This document shows positions 7,707 through 16,108 of a stretch of DNA of 64,000 bases, one piece after another; positions within the stretch are counted from its first letter, which is position 1; every line of letters begins with the position of its first letter. Source of the DNA: Abditibacteriaceae bacterium. GTDB lineage: Bacteria > Armatimonadota > Abditibacteriia > Abditibacteriales > Abditibacteriaceae. Under the pieces are notes generated by a model. That model worked only from the letters and a program-made list of their open reading frames with translations. It did not search any database and was not told the origin of the DNA. Location of the stretch: NCBI GenBank assembly GCA_019239895.1, contig JAFAZH010000018.1, positions 1-64,000 of the forward strand, written 5' to 3'. Position numbers and translations under genes: made by a program.

Positions 7707-8993
7707 ATGATTACGACAATCGCCGATTTGCTGGAGGAATTTCGCCTCAAGGAAACTGAAGTCCTCAATGCTCAAAATGTAGTTCATGGGCCTACTATCG
7801 GTTCTATGTACGAAGGACTGACAAAACATGTTCTTAGGAAAAGTATATTCGAGGGAATGGATTTAAGGGTTACATCAGGTTTCATCGAAGACTCGGAGGG
7901 GCACCTTAGCGATCAAATGGATTGCTTACTAGTTCGCGGGCCAGGAAAAATTATACCTTATACAGACAATCATGTTTATCAAGTAAGCAATGTTATTGCC
8001 GTGGTGGAGGTAAAAAAGAATCTTTACTCAAAAGATTTAATTGAAGCAGATCAGAACATATATAGTGTTAATAACATACGCGATTATAGCGCATTCCACT
8101 TTGAGTCATTTGAAAGACAGTATGAACTCATAGTGCAAGAGACATTGCCAGCCCGCGATAAAGTAACCAGCTTACCTCTATGGAAACACCTTCTATATGC
8201 TTCGTTGTTAGTGGAAAATATATTGCCAGTTCGCATTGTTCTTGGTTATCATGGATTCACAACAGAAAAGAAATTCAGGGAATCCTTTGTCGGTTATCTT
8301 AAAAATAATCTTAATACTTATGGATTCGGGCCAACTAGGTTCCCAAACCTGATTGTATGCAATAAATACTCACTTATAAAGCTCAACGGATTGCCTTATG
8401 CCTCACCTTTGCAGCATGATAATTACTGGAACATGTACGGTTCATATTCAGGAAATCCAATGGTGTTGGTTCTCGAATTGATTTGGTCAAGACTTGCATA
8501 TAAGCATGGGTTACCTGTGTCTGTCTTTGGAGAAGACATGAAATTAGAAGTAATAAAGCCTTTGATAAAGGCGAAAGGAATTAATCATAATGGACAAAAT
8601 GGATGGGATTACGGTTACATCGATTTGACAAAACAAGAGTTGGCCTCTGTTTCAGAGACTGATAATTGGGAACCTGCATTTCTTACAGAAGCACAAGCGG
8701 CAATTTACGCAGATCTGCTGCGGGCGAACTTACCCTACGATAATGAAGCGATCAATGACAAATTTCTGGCAAAGTATGGACTTCCAGTGGAGCAAGTGGT
8801 TGAAGAGCTAAGGAGGCTGGGACTCGCTGCTGTTGATAATGGCGAAATCGTTCCTTTAACCAAGCGAGGCAAGTTGGCTCTTTTGCGGGATAAACAGCAG
8901 TGGGTAGCAGGTGAGGACAGCAATGGGCGTTTCCAAAACTGGGTTAATAATTACTTAGAGCAGAATACAGACCAGAGCAGCGACGTGTCATAA
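7707..8993 (+). CDS. DUF6602-like protein with PD-(D/E)XK signature
   Basis: The N-terminal region contains the pattern GPTIGSMYEGLTK, then GFIEDSEGHLSDQMDCLLV and VIAVVEVKK, which I associate with the DUF6602 family. D72, E101 and K103 form a PD-(D/E)XK-like triad. The C-terminal 100 residues look like a winged-helix segment (VEQVVEELRRLGLAAVDNGEIVPLTKRGKLAL). I chose the ATG at 7707; the frame is open to a TTG at 7668. No good ribosome site precedes either. The gene is AT-rich, starts about 95 nt after attC-like site 1 and ends just before site 2. Function is unknown; a nuclease role is inference. Confidence 0.75.
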   Translation: MITTIADLLEEFRLKETEVLNAQNVVHGPTIGSMYEGLTKHVLRKSIFEGMDLRVTSGFIEDSEGHLSDQMDCLLVRGPGKIIPYTDNHVYQVSNVIAVVEVKKNLYSKDLIEADQNIYSVNNIRDYSAFHFESFERQYELIVQETLPARDKVTSLPLWKHLLYASLLVENILPVRIVLGYHGFTTEKKFRESFVGYLKNNLNTYGFGPTRFPNLIVCNKYSLIKLNGLPYASPLQHDNYWNMYGSYSGNPMVLVLELIWSRLAYKHGLPVSVFGEDMKLEVIKPLIKAKGINHNGQNGWDYGYIDLTKQELASVSETDNWEPAFLTEAQAAIYADLLRANLPYDNEAINDKFLAKYGLPVEQVVEELRRLGLAAVDNGEIVPLTKRGKLALLRDKQQWVAGEDSNGRFQNWVNNYLEQNTDQSSDVS

Positions 8994-9006
8994 TGACCTA
9001 ACAGCA

Positions 9007-9084
9007 GCACAACAAGGCGCTGCAACGGACGGCTTCCGGCTCCGCTACGCTTTGCCTGCGGCGCGGCTGATTTGGGTGTTGGGC
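9007..9084 (+). other. attC-like recombination site 2 (degenerate)
   Basis: R' is GTTGGGC (9078-9084), a perfect GTTRRRY match, and R'' is GCACAAC (9007-9013), which pairs with R' at six of seven positions. The left arm again begins AAGGCGCTGCAAC as in site 1, and the central part contains CTTCCGGCTCCG, shared with site 3. Pairing between the inner L boxes is weaker than in site 1, so this site may be degraded. Confidence 0.68.
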
Positions 9085-9098
9085 CGCTACGCGCTACT

Positions 9099-9437
9099 AT
9101 GCGAATCGCAAAGCAAATTTTAGGCAAGCCATTTCATTACGGTGGAAAACAAAGTATTGGTTGGTTACCAGCAAATGCCTGTCGGCCACTACCTACGCCT
9201 GAACGAATCATCATCCTAAATGCCTACATTGTGCGCGGTCAATATCTTTATTATTTGCTGTGGCGACCCGTTCATCCGGTTAATCTGGTGGATAGTCCTT
9301 GGATAGATGATTGGGATAGTCCCCACGAAAGTGTAGAAATAGCACAATATGAAGCACAAGAGAAATATGGTATAGCTCCCGATGAATGGAGCGAGCCTCC
9401 TGCCGATGCTGCTCTATTAGATGAGGAGGAGCCATAA
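9099..9437 (+). CDS. Small acidic hypothetical protein in a gene cassette
   Basis: The 112-residue product starts 14 nt after attC-like site 2 and ends 7 nt before site 3, which is the compact layout of a promoterless integron cassette of about 444 bp. The protein is soluble, rich in Trp, Tyr and Pro (for example YLYYLLWRPVHPVNLVDSPW) and ends in an acidic tail (LLDEEEP). It matches no family I recognise. Confidence 0.65.
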   Translation: MRIAKQILGKPFHYGGKQSIGWLPANACRPLPTPERIIILNAYIVRGQYLYYLLWRPVHPVNLVDSPWIDDWDSPHESVEIAQYEAQEKYGIAPDEWSEPPADAALLDEEEP

Positions 9438-9444
9438 AACAGTG

Positions 9445-9528
9445 GCTCAACCAAGCGCTCGCCCCACTCCTTCCGGCTCCGTTCCTCCTTCACTCCGCCT
9501 ACAGCGACGGGTGAGATGAACGTTGGGC
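9445..9528 (+). other. attC-like recombination site 3
   Basis: R'' is GCTCAAC (9445-9451) and R' is GTTGGGC (9522-9528); both match consensus and pair at six of seven positions. The left arm CAAGCGCTCGCCCCA pairs imperfectly with GACGGGTGAGATGAAC on the right. The middle contains CTTCCGGCTCCG as in site 2. The base run GTTGGGCCGCT across the recombination point is the same at sites 2 and 3. Confidence 0.74.
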
Positions 9529-9587
9529 CGCTGCGCCAAGTTTGAGGCTTGCCGTCCATTAAAGATAGGATTCCAAAATAATCGGAT

Positions 9588-9906
9588 GTCACCACACTTG
9601 GCGAACCAGACAAGTCAGGACAAACAGATTAGTGCTACCTGCCCGCACTGCCAGCAACCAAACCTCTTGCCGGATCGTAGTCTTAATGTCATTTATGAGT
9701 GCGCCTGGTGTGCCGAGTCTTTTGTTCTGGTAGAGCCTGATCCTAATCAACCAGTGCATCTATGGCATCGTCATGACCGTGAGGTTGTGCCCACTGCGCC
9801 TGCCCCAGCGCTGGCGAAGCAGGATCAAAAAATGAGGGTTTGGCTGCTCAGTATCGTTGTCTTGATGGCGATTTTAGCTATCATAGTCTTAAGTAACAAT
9901 TTCTAA
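9588..9906 (+). CDS. Zinc-ribbon protein with C-terminal membrane anchor
   Basis: The 106-residue product has two CxxC knuckles (CPHCQQP at residues 19-25 and CAWC near 41-44), predicting a zinc ribbon, and ends in one transmembrane helix (VWLLSIVVLMAILAIIVL). The ATG at 9588 was chosen because the upstream open part overlaps attC-like site 3. It is either the last cassette of the array, without a recognisable attC after it, or the first host gene beyond the array. Function unknown. Confidence 0.7.
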
Positions 9907-10037
9907 ATTACGGATCAGCAACTAACTCACATCGGCAGCAACTCCCCATTTCGGATCAAGTGGAGCCGGTCTTTCGGCCAGTAAAATGGCCGTCGGAAGG
10001 CAGATGAGCGTCGTTGCAAGATAAGGAGAACAGCAGC

Positions 10038-11555
10038 TTGAAGACACACGCGATTTTAACGCTGAGGGCCGTCCTCTGTATTTGCAGTATCGGTTTGGCC
10101 TGGCCCGTTGCTGCCCGTCCGCTACCGAAGCCCACTGTGGTGCGGGGCACGCAAGCCAGCAGCACTGGCCCGAACTTGATGGCTGATGCCAGCTTTGAGT
10201 CGCTGGATACGCGGGCCTTTACGCTCGATACGCCGTTCCGCATCGCTGCCGACCCGCACGCCCACAGCGGGCAGTTCGACATGCAGGCGACGCTCTCCCG
10301 CAGTGGCAAGAGGATGGTGGCTCACTTAAGCACCTGGAAGAATACCGATTACGTCACCAGGCTCTGGCTGCGGGGCAGTGGTAGCGTTACGTTATTCGTC
10401 GCCACGGGTGACCTCGCGCAGCGCCTGACCGCCACTACTGTCACTGCAACGGCTAAGTGGCGACAAGTCAGTCTCCCCTGGAATTCGGGTGGACAGACGA
10501 GTATCGCCCTCGGCGTTCAGGATGATGTCAGCGCAGCGGGCACACTGGCTATAGACGATTTCACGACGGGCCTGGCCAACGGCCATACGATTGCTTTTGT
10601 CGCTCCCCCGGCCTATGACCCCCGCCCGCACGCGCCGCCCGGTTTCCATCTGATCTTTAACGACGAGTTCCAGGACAGCAGCACGATTGATGTCAACAAC
10701 ACGCAACGGGACGGCTACAAGTGGTATGTCAAAGGGATGTGGTTCCCCAGCACGTCTCCGTCTATGTATGAGATTCTTCCCGCCTACCAAAGCGCCCAGG
10801 GCGTGCTGGAGATCAAGGACGCGCCGGTTACCATGAGTTGGGATTTCTCGACGACATTCTTTGACGATGCGGTGCCTGAAGGCTATCGCGGCACGGTGTT
10901 CCTGCCCGGCCAGGGCATCTATTATGAGGCCAGGATAGCCTGCGCTGACCTGGCTCATATCGGCAAAAACGGCTGGGCGGGCTTCTGGTCTGGAACCATG
11001 CCAGTGGCTTCGCGGCCCCGGAACGAGAATCCCCCGCCGTGGGGCATGACGGTGGAAAACAACCCGATGCCGGGGTGGCCAGGCAAGTGGGAGACGATTG
11101 AGAACGACATCATGGAATATAATCCCTCCTGGGGCCACCCGCAGGATTTCGATTCCACCATTCACGATTGGAGCAGCGGCGCTGAGGCTGGCAACATCGG
11201 GAATTTCAATGCCGTTGTCTATACGCCTGCGGGCACGGACTATACCCACTGGCACACCTACGGACAGCTTTGGATACCGGCGACGGCGGCCAATGGCTGG
11301 CACGGCTACCGGCAGGTCTACTTCGACGGCGTGCCGCAGCAGGCTATCTGCTGGATCGGTAACCAAATATCCGCCACGAGCCAACCAGCGGGCAGCTACC
11401 TTTTCAGCATGTGCGATGGGACTCCCCAATCGCCACCTCTCTGGCGCAACCTTATGCTGGGCGGCGCGATGGGTGGCACCCCGAATACCTTCTTCGATTA
11501 CGTCCGGGTCTACGCCATTGATCCAAAGGCCAGCATCAAAACAGTCGGAAAGTGA
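10038..11555 (+). CDS. Secreted GH16-like glycoside hydrolase
   Basis: The start is taken as TTG at 10038, with AAGGAG 10 nt upstream, giving a clear signal peptide. Residues from about 30 to 190 look like a carbohydrate-binding jelly-roll (NLMADASFESLD...). From about 205 onward comes a GH16-like concanavalin-type domain: FHLIFNDEFQDSS, YEARIACADLAHIGKNGWAGFW, and the ExDxxE catalytic motif at E355-D357-E360 (ENDIME), followed by HTYGQLWIP. GH16 enzymes cut beta-glucans or galactans. The exact substrate is not visible. Confidence 0.78.
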   Translation: MKTHAILTLRAVLCICSIGLAWPVAARPLPKPTVVRGTQASSTGPNLMADASFESLDTRAFTLDTPFRIAADPHAHSGQFDMQATLSRSGKRMVAHLSTWKNTDYVTRLWLRGSGSVTLFVATGDLAQRLTATTVTATAKWRQVSLPWNSGGQTSIALGVQDDVSAAGTLAIDDFTTGLANGHTIAFVAPPAYDPRPHAPPGFHLIFNDEFQDSSTIDVNNTQRDGYKWYVKGMWFPSTSPSMYEILPAYQSAQGVLEIKDAPVTMSWDFSTTFFDDAVPEGYRGTVFLPGQGIYYEARIACADLAHIGKNGWAGFWSGTMPVASRPRNENPPPWGMTVENNPMPGWPGKWETIENDIMEYNPSWGHPQDFDSTIHDWSSGAEAGNIGNFNAVVYTPAGTDYTHWHTYGQLWIPATAANGWHGYRQVYFDGVPQQAICWIGNQISATSQPAGSYLFSMCDGTPQSPPLWRNLMLGGAMGGTPNTFFDYVRVYAIDPKASIKTVGK

Positions 11556-11602
11556 TTGTCCCACGGATTATCCTCTTTAGCCTCAGTCAAATAGGTTTTC
11601 AT

Positions 11603-11649
11603 TCCGCTAAACTCAGTGTGGCTGCAAAGCCAAATTACATTTAGCGGGA
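11603..11649 (+). promoter_or_regulatory. Hairpin covering the ribosome site of the transglutaminase-like gene
   Basis: TCCGCTAAA (11603-11611) pairs with TTTAGCGGGA (11640-11649), and GGCT/AGCC forms an inner stem. The 3' arm contains part of the GGGAGG ribosome-binding box for the ATG at 11656. It could be a terminator of the upstream gene or a structure that limits translation; no ligand can be suggested. Confidence 0.45.
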
Positions 11650-11655
11650 GGATGC

Positions 11656-12738
11656 ATGAGACGAAGATGGAAGCGCAGTTGGTTGGCTATGGCTCTACTG
11701 GTGCCAGTGGCGATGCTGGCGCAGGAGGCAAAGGCGGCGCAAGGGCCGTATACGTTGACGGCGCAGTTTTCTTACCGTGCGACCGTGGCGGATGTGCCAG
11801 CGGGGACGAAGGAACTACGGGTGTGGTTGCCGGTGCCTTCTAATAGCGAATGGCAGAAGGTGGAGGATTTGAAGGTGACGCAAGATGTGCAAGACAATAT
11901 TGCCTCTCCCTACAAAGTCACGCAAGAGCGCAAATATGGCAACCGTATGGTGTACCTGGACATTAAGCACCCGCCCTCAACGGTGGCTGCTACGGTGCAA
12001 TTTACAGTGCAGCGTAAGAACATGCAGGTGTTAGGCGCACCGACAGCCCCGGTGCAGGTCAAAATGGATATGGCCCAGGCTATCAAGTTGCTGGCCCCGG
12101 ATGCCAAGGTGCCTATTGGCGGCAGGTATGGCGGTATCGCACAGCAGGTGACACTGGGCAAGACCAGTCGTGAGGATAAGATGCGGGCGATATTTGACCA
12201 TGTGGTCGCCACCATGCAATACGACTACAAAAAGGAATCGCCGGAATATGGCGAGGGTGACGTGGCCTTTGTATGCGATTACAAAAAGGGCAACTGCTCC
12301 GATTTGCACTCCTACATGATTTCCCTGGCGCGTAGCGTTGGTGTGCCCACCATCCTGGAATATGGCTTTCCCATTGGCGGCATTCCTCTGGCTGATCCTC
12401 TGCCCGCCACGGGCAAAATCGGCGGCTATCATTGCTGGGTCTGGTTCCAGAATGCGCAGGGTAATTGGGTGCCGGTGGATGCGTCCGATGCACGCAAGTG
12501 GCTGGATGCGGGCCAGCCGGAAAAGAAGGATTATCTGTTTGGCAATCTCATTCCCGAACGCTCGTCTGTCGCCTTTTCGCGGGGCCGCGATATTACTTTA
12601 GCACCAGCCCAAAAGGGTGGGCCGCTTAACTACTTTATCTATCCGTATGCCGAAGCTGATGGCAAAACGGTTAAAGCCGATTGGGTATTGACTTACCAAC
12701 TGCCGGATAAGCCAGCGTTAGCAACTCACATCCAATGA
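11656..12738 (+). CDS. Exported transglutaminase-like protein
   Basis: The 360-residue protein has a signal peptide and an N-terminal beta-rich domain (LTAQFSYRATV...LRVWLPVP) typical of secreted transglutaminase-like proteins. The catalytic triad is C214 in GNCSDLH, H259 in GYHCWVWF and D275 in VDASD. These are cysteine-protease-fold enzymes acting on peptides or proteins outside the cytoplasm. The natural substrate is unknown. The gene ends with the hairpin at 12782-12816. Confidence 0.88.
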   Translation: MRRRWKRSWLAMALLVPVAMLAQEAKAAQGPYTLTAQFSYRATVADVPAGTKELRVWLPVPSNSEWQKVEDLKVTQDVQDNIASPYKVTQERKYGNRMVYLDIKHPPSTVAATVQFTVQRKNMQVLGAPTAPVQVKMDMAQAIKLLAPDAKVPIGGRYGGIAQQVTLGKTSREDKMRAIFDHVVATMQYDYKKESPEYGEGDVAFVCDYKKGNCSDLHSYMISLARSVGVPTILEYGFPIGGIPLADPLPATGKIGGYHCWVWFQNAQGNWVPVDASDARKWLDAGQPEKKDYLFGNLIPERSSVAFSRGRDITLAPAQKGGPLNYFIYPYAEADGKTVKADWVLTYQLPDKPALATHIQ

Positions 12739-12781
12739 CGCCATGATAGGACAGCAGTTCGCTGTCCGAATCTTTGCTAAT

Positions 12782-12816
12782 AAACCGCTCCAAGAAGTTT
12801 TGGAGCGGTTTGTGTT
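12782..12816. terminator. Terminator between convergent genes
   Basis: AAACCGCTCCAA and TTGGAGCGGTTT form a 12-bp perfect stem with a 6-nt loop, followed by GTGTTTTTA. It serves the transglutaminase-like gene and could also stop the convergent DUF4142 gene. Confidence 0.85.
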
Positions 12817-12866
12817 TTTATTCGCCCGGCTATGGCAGGTAGCAACTCAGGTTAGCCCCAAACCAA

Positions 12867-13421
12867 TCACGACCCGACTTGAGCCGCGATTTCTCGTGCC
12901 ATACGCAGGTGCATTTCGAGGGTGGGCAGGGTGCGCGATGCGAAGGTCGCCACATTATGATCCGTACCATGATCGGCTTCACTGCGGAAGTTGCCGATGG
13001 CCCGCACATGGTCGCGCACCATATCGTGCATATAAGCGCGGTCAAAGGCGACACTACCCAATCGGGAGAGCCGGTTGTATTCTCCAATGTGCTTTTTGCC
13101 CTTGGTCGTTGGCGGCAACACGCCGCGCTGTCCTCCCAGCCGAATTAACTCATCATTGGCTTTGGTGTGATCCTCAACCATGCGCCTGCCAAAGTCGCGC
13201 ACGGCACGACTGGCCCCGCGCCGTTGGGCCAGTTCACCCAGTTGCACTTCGGCCAGTCCATCCTGAGAAGCCCGGCTAATGAATTTGACATCCGTGTTGC
13301 TGATGCGATTGTATTGATGATGCCGTTGGCTTCTGGCTAAAAGCGAGCTTTGAGTCAGACAAATACCGGATAAAGCGATAGCCCCCGTCCAGGCTGCCCT
13401 TTGGATATTGATCCTTTTCAT
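12867..13421 (-). CDS. DUF4142-family exported protein
   Basis: The start is the ATG at 13421, preceded by GGAGG 7 nt upstream; the frame is open further to 13502 without support. The product has a signal peptide and a ferritin-like four-helix domain of the DUF4142 family, with DVKFISRASQDGLAEVQLGELA and VRDFGRRMVEDHTKAND. The family is found in envelopes of many soil bacteria and its biochemical role is not established. Confidence 0.85.
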   Translation of the reverse strand: MKRINIQRAAWTGAIALSGICLTQSSLLARSQRHHQYNRISNTDVKFISRASQDGLAEVQLGELAQRRGASRAVRDFGRRMVEDHTKANDELIRLGGQRGVLPPTTKGKKHIGEYNRLSRLGSVAFDRAYMHDMVRDHVRAIGNFRSEADHGTDHNVATFASRTLPTLEMHLRMAREIAAQVGS

Positions 13422-13521
13422 GCGGATGCCTCCTGAGCTTAAACTTCCTTTATCTTTCAGCATAAGCCGTGCCACTGCGAATATCTGTCCGCCAGCGCAC
13501 AAAATGGGGAGAAGGGTCTAA

Positions 13522-14739
13522 CTATCTTGGTTGTGGAAGAGCCAGACTAATAAATTTAGTTGTCTTACGGTGGTGCCGCAATGAGTGCATGGGAAGATGA
13601 GGATTTATAGGTTGGAGGCGCGCCTTACCTATTGCAAAAATAGCGTTATTTACCAAAAACCAGGCACTTAAAAACATACATGCAATAATCGCCACAATGG
13701 TACCACGAACCGCGCTGCGCCCGGCGCTTCTGGCTTTGCCAGGACTTCTTCCATCTAAGACAAGCCAACTTAGCAAACCTAATGGCGGGAACACAAAGCA
13801 GGCCAGGTTTAACGGAAGACTGCGGTGATCTGCCATTGTCTCATCTAGCGGGCCAGATGCAGATTTTGTGGTCACCCCTAATGCTCTTGAAATGATGGAA
13901 GCACTGGGCTGTATCCGTTCGACAAATATTTTTAACTTGGCTTTACGCTTCGCTATGAATGGCTCTGTTCCTTCCTGCATCCACTTGATGAAAGCATCTA
14001 ACCCAATGAACCAGCCGGTGCGATAAAGCCAGAAAGCATAGTCCTCATCCGGCCATCCCAGGACAGAACTTGAAATTGCCAAAATTATGGTGCTGAATGC
14101 GGCTAGGCTTAACCAATTCATTGGTCGAAGCAGTGTTTTAAGCGTGGGCCGTAAAGAGGCCAGGTTTAAGCGAAGGCATCGCCGCTCTGGGTTTGGCGGG
14201 GCGATTGGTCTATGAGCTGGGCTATAACCAGGACTCGCAAGCGTCGGGGCTGCTCCGCCTGTAATCGTGAAAGCTGCCTGCATCATCTTAATGCAGGCTT
14301 CCAGCCCAATGAGCCAGTAAGTTCTCTGTAGCCAGAGTGCATAGTCTTCTGTTGTGCCGTCCGCCATCAGGCTGGTCACGGCCATCACCGTAGTCCAGAG
14401 TGCCGCAATCCCCACATAGCTGACGGGCGCGACGAAAGCCTTGAGCAAGATGATGCCGCCGCGTCGCCATTCCCTTAACTGCCACTCGCGGGCGATTTGC
14501 CGTCCAATCTTGCGCGGGTCTCCAAATTGGCGCAAGGCAGCAGCAATAGCTTCCTCTGGCGTGCCGCCCAGTAAAATATCGGCTTCTTCAAGTGCTTCTA
14601 TATGCTGCAAGACTTCTTCTCGCACTTCTTGCTGCTTTTCCAGTGGCAGTCCCACGAGTTGTGTGTGCAGGGTGTTTAAATACGCAGCCACGGCGGTTGC
14701 ACGAGTGGGTGCTACAGCGGTTTCAGCCTTGCTGTCCAT
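13522..14739 (-). CDS. HAAS-type membrane protein paired with PadR regulator
   Basis: Residues 1-85 form the HAAS/permease-prefix signalling helix pair (YLNTLHTQLVGLPLEKQQEVREEVLQHI...GDPRKIGRQI). The rest has several membrane segments and an internal duplication: TEDYALWLQRTYWLIGLEACIKMMQ and DEDYAFWLYRTGWFIGLDAFIKWMQ. The ATG at 14739 has GGAGGTG 7 nt upstream, and the gene overlaps the end of the PadR gene by 17 bp, so translation is probably coupled. HAAS proteins are known partners of PadR regulators in sensing envelope stress or drugs. Confidence 0.83.
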   Translation of the reverse strand: MDSKAETAVAPTRATAVAAYLNTLHTQLVGLPLEKQQEVREEVLQHIEALEEADILLGGTPEEAIAAALRQFGDPRKIGRQIAREWQLREWRRGGIILLKAFVAPVSYVGIAALWTTVMAVTSLMADGTTEDYALWLQRTYWLIGLEACIKMMQAAFTITGGAAPTLASPGYSPAHRPIAPPNPERRCLRLNLASLRPTLKTLLRPMNWLSLAAFSTIILAISSSVLGWPDEDYAFWLYRTGWFIGLDAFIKWMQEGTEPFIAKRKAKLKIFVERIQPSASIISRALGVTTKSASGPLDETMADHRSLPLNLACFVFPPLGLLSWLVLDGRSPGKARSAGRSAVRGTIVAIIACMFLSAWFLVNNAIFAIGKARLQPINPHLPMHSLRHHRKTTKFISLALPQPR

Positions 14740-15064
14740 GCGGTTCACCTCCAATAACCTGTGCCATCACATTTGCAAACTCTGTCCAGGCATGATGGCG
14801 ACGCTTTAATTCAGCATGTCCGGCCTGAGTTATGGTATAAACTTTTCGTTTTCTGCCCTGAGAGGTAGTTTCCCATTGGCCCTTGATCCAACCATCATAT
14901 TCCAAAGCGTGCAGGGCAGGATAAAGCGTGCCCTCCTTAAACTTGAGTTGGTTGTCGCTACGCCGCTCGATTTCTCGCGCAATGGCGTAACCATGCAGCG
15001 GCCCCTGGCACAACACCGCCAGAATCATGGTCGGGGTGTTGCCTTTAAGTAATTCACGCTCCAT
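14723..15064 (-). CDS. PadR-family transcriptional regulator
   Basis: The 113-residue protein is a minimal PadR: LLKGNTPTMILAVLCQGPLHGYAIAREIERRS, then the wing KFKEGTLYPALHALEYDGWIKGQW and YTITQAGHAEL. The ATG at 15064 was preferred over the upstream GTG because AAGGAAG sits 8 nt before it. It probably represses its own operon with the overlapping HAAS membrane protein gene. Confidence 0.93.
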   Translation of the reverse strand: MERELLKGNTPTMILAVLCQGPLHGYAIAREIERRSDNQLKFKEGTLYPALHALEYDGWIKGQWETTSQGRKRKVYTITQAGHAELKRRHHAWTEFANVMAQVIGGEPHGQQG

Positions 15065-15138
15065 GTGCCACACTTCCTTAGCTGATTATTATACGTCGTA
15101 ATCCAATGCATAGCAAGCCAAAGTAAAATGCTGTGGAA

Positions 15139-15585
15139 TTACTTGGTCATTTGAGACATAAGCTCGGCTTCAGCATCCCGCCGCGCCACTATTGCGGTGG
15201 GATGGCTACAGTAGTAACAGGGACGTAACTCATAGGTTTGCGCCTGGGCGCGGGTTGAAGCGGCAAAGCCTTGCCAGACATAACGCCGGGAGCGTCGAGC
15301 TATCAAAGGGCAGTCCTCCCGCCAGTGATAGACCGCATAACGGTAATGTACAATGGTTGTTGGCGCAGGCAAAACGGCTGGTGGTAGAGGGGTTTCTGCA
15401 ACGCTCTCTGTAAGTGATTCTGATGCGGCATAAACTTGGTGCGGGGCGGACACAGGATGTGCAATCAAGCCACTGACACACCACACCAGAAGCAAGAGCG
15501 AGCCTAAACTCAGTAAAGTCATCGCTCCTAAACTGACGTGGCACCTTGCCAGGTCAAACTTTTGGTATCCAGATTTGGTGTGCAT
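15139..15585 (-). CDS. Membrane-anchored small protein with Cys cluster
   Basis: The 148-residue protein has one N-terminal transmembrane helix (LGAMTLLSLGSLLLLVWCVSG), a Pro/Ala linker, and a C-terminal exposed domain with Cys at REDCPLI and RPCYYCSHP. The pattern recalls small Ada-like metal-binding segments (a W/H-x-x-x-C...C-x-x-C set), but similarity is weak. Function unknown. Confidence 0.7.
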   Translation of the reverse strand: MHTKSGYQKFDLARCHVSLGAMTLLSLGSLLLLVWCVSGLIAHPVSAPHQVYAASESLTESVAETPLPPAVLPAPTTIVHYRYAVYHWREDCPLIARRSRRYVWQGFAASTRAQAQTYELRPCYYCSHPTAIVARRDAEAELMSQMTK

Positions 15586-15715
15586 GATAGTTGATCATAT
15601 AGTCCGATGTCTCTAAAAAGGTCTCCAAGCGGCGTGCTGGGGTATTCCCCAAGTCAGCGCATGGCTTTGCTGGGCGCAACGATTTATAAAACTGTGGTGA
15701 GGTCTGGTGAGTTAC

Positions 15716-16108
15716 TCAGGCTCGTGCCATGCGAATAACGGATTCCAGTTGCTCTAAGTAGTCGCTGAATGCCTGGCGACCCTGATCGGTAATGCTCACG
15801 ACCGTCCGGGGGCGGCGACCAGCAAAGCCTTTTTCCACTTTGACATAACCCGCTTCTTCCAACACGCGGATATGAGCGCCGAGGTTGCCGTCGGTGAGTT
15901 CGAGTTTTGCTTTGAGCGTGGAGAAATCGGCTTCTCCCATCAGCAACAGGGTCATAATGCCTAAACGCGCTTTCACATGAAAAGTCTCGTTCAGGTCAAT
16001 TAATCCCTTTGACTTCGCACTAACATTATCCGGGCCTCGATTATCCGTATTAGAGCCATTATCTAAATGGTCTGGCTTGTCATTATGGTTTGAAGCGCCC
16101 AACGTCAT
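15716..16108 (-). CDS. Winged-helix transcriptional regulator
   Basis: The DNA-binding part is a single winged helix (ARLGIMTLLLMGEADFSTLKAKLELTDGNLGAHIRVLEEAGYVKVEKGF, then RTVVSITDQGRQAF) of the HTH_34/MarR-like type. The ATG at 16108 overlaps the TGA of the upstream membrane gene as ATGA, so I chose it over the open frame extending to 16177. The pair resembles other regulator-plus-membrane-sensor modules. Confidence 0.88.
   Translation of the reverse strand: MTLGASNHNDKPDHLDNGSNTDNRGPDNVSAKSKGLIDLNETFHVKARLGIMTLLLMGEADFSTLKAKLELTDGNLGAHIRVLEEAGYVKVEKGFAGRRPRTVVSITDQGRQAFSDYLEQLESVIRMARA

Noticed and set aside
6162-9906. CRISPR array
   Set aside because: The repeats have no constant unit with unique spacers of 25-40 bp; the 21-bp repeat has no spacer structure and the attC-like sites are unlike CRISPR repeats.
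10392-11564. Long minus-strand ORF of 390 codons opposite the GH16-like gene
   Set aside because: It is a shadow of the GC-rich coding strand; the plus strand shows a signal peptide and the ExDxxE motif.
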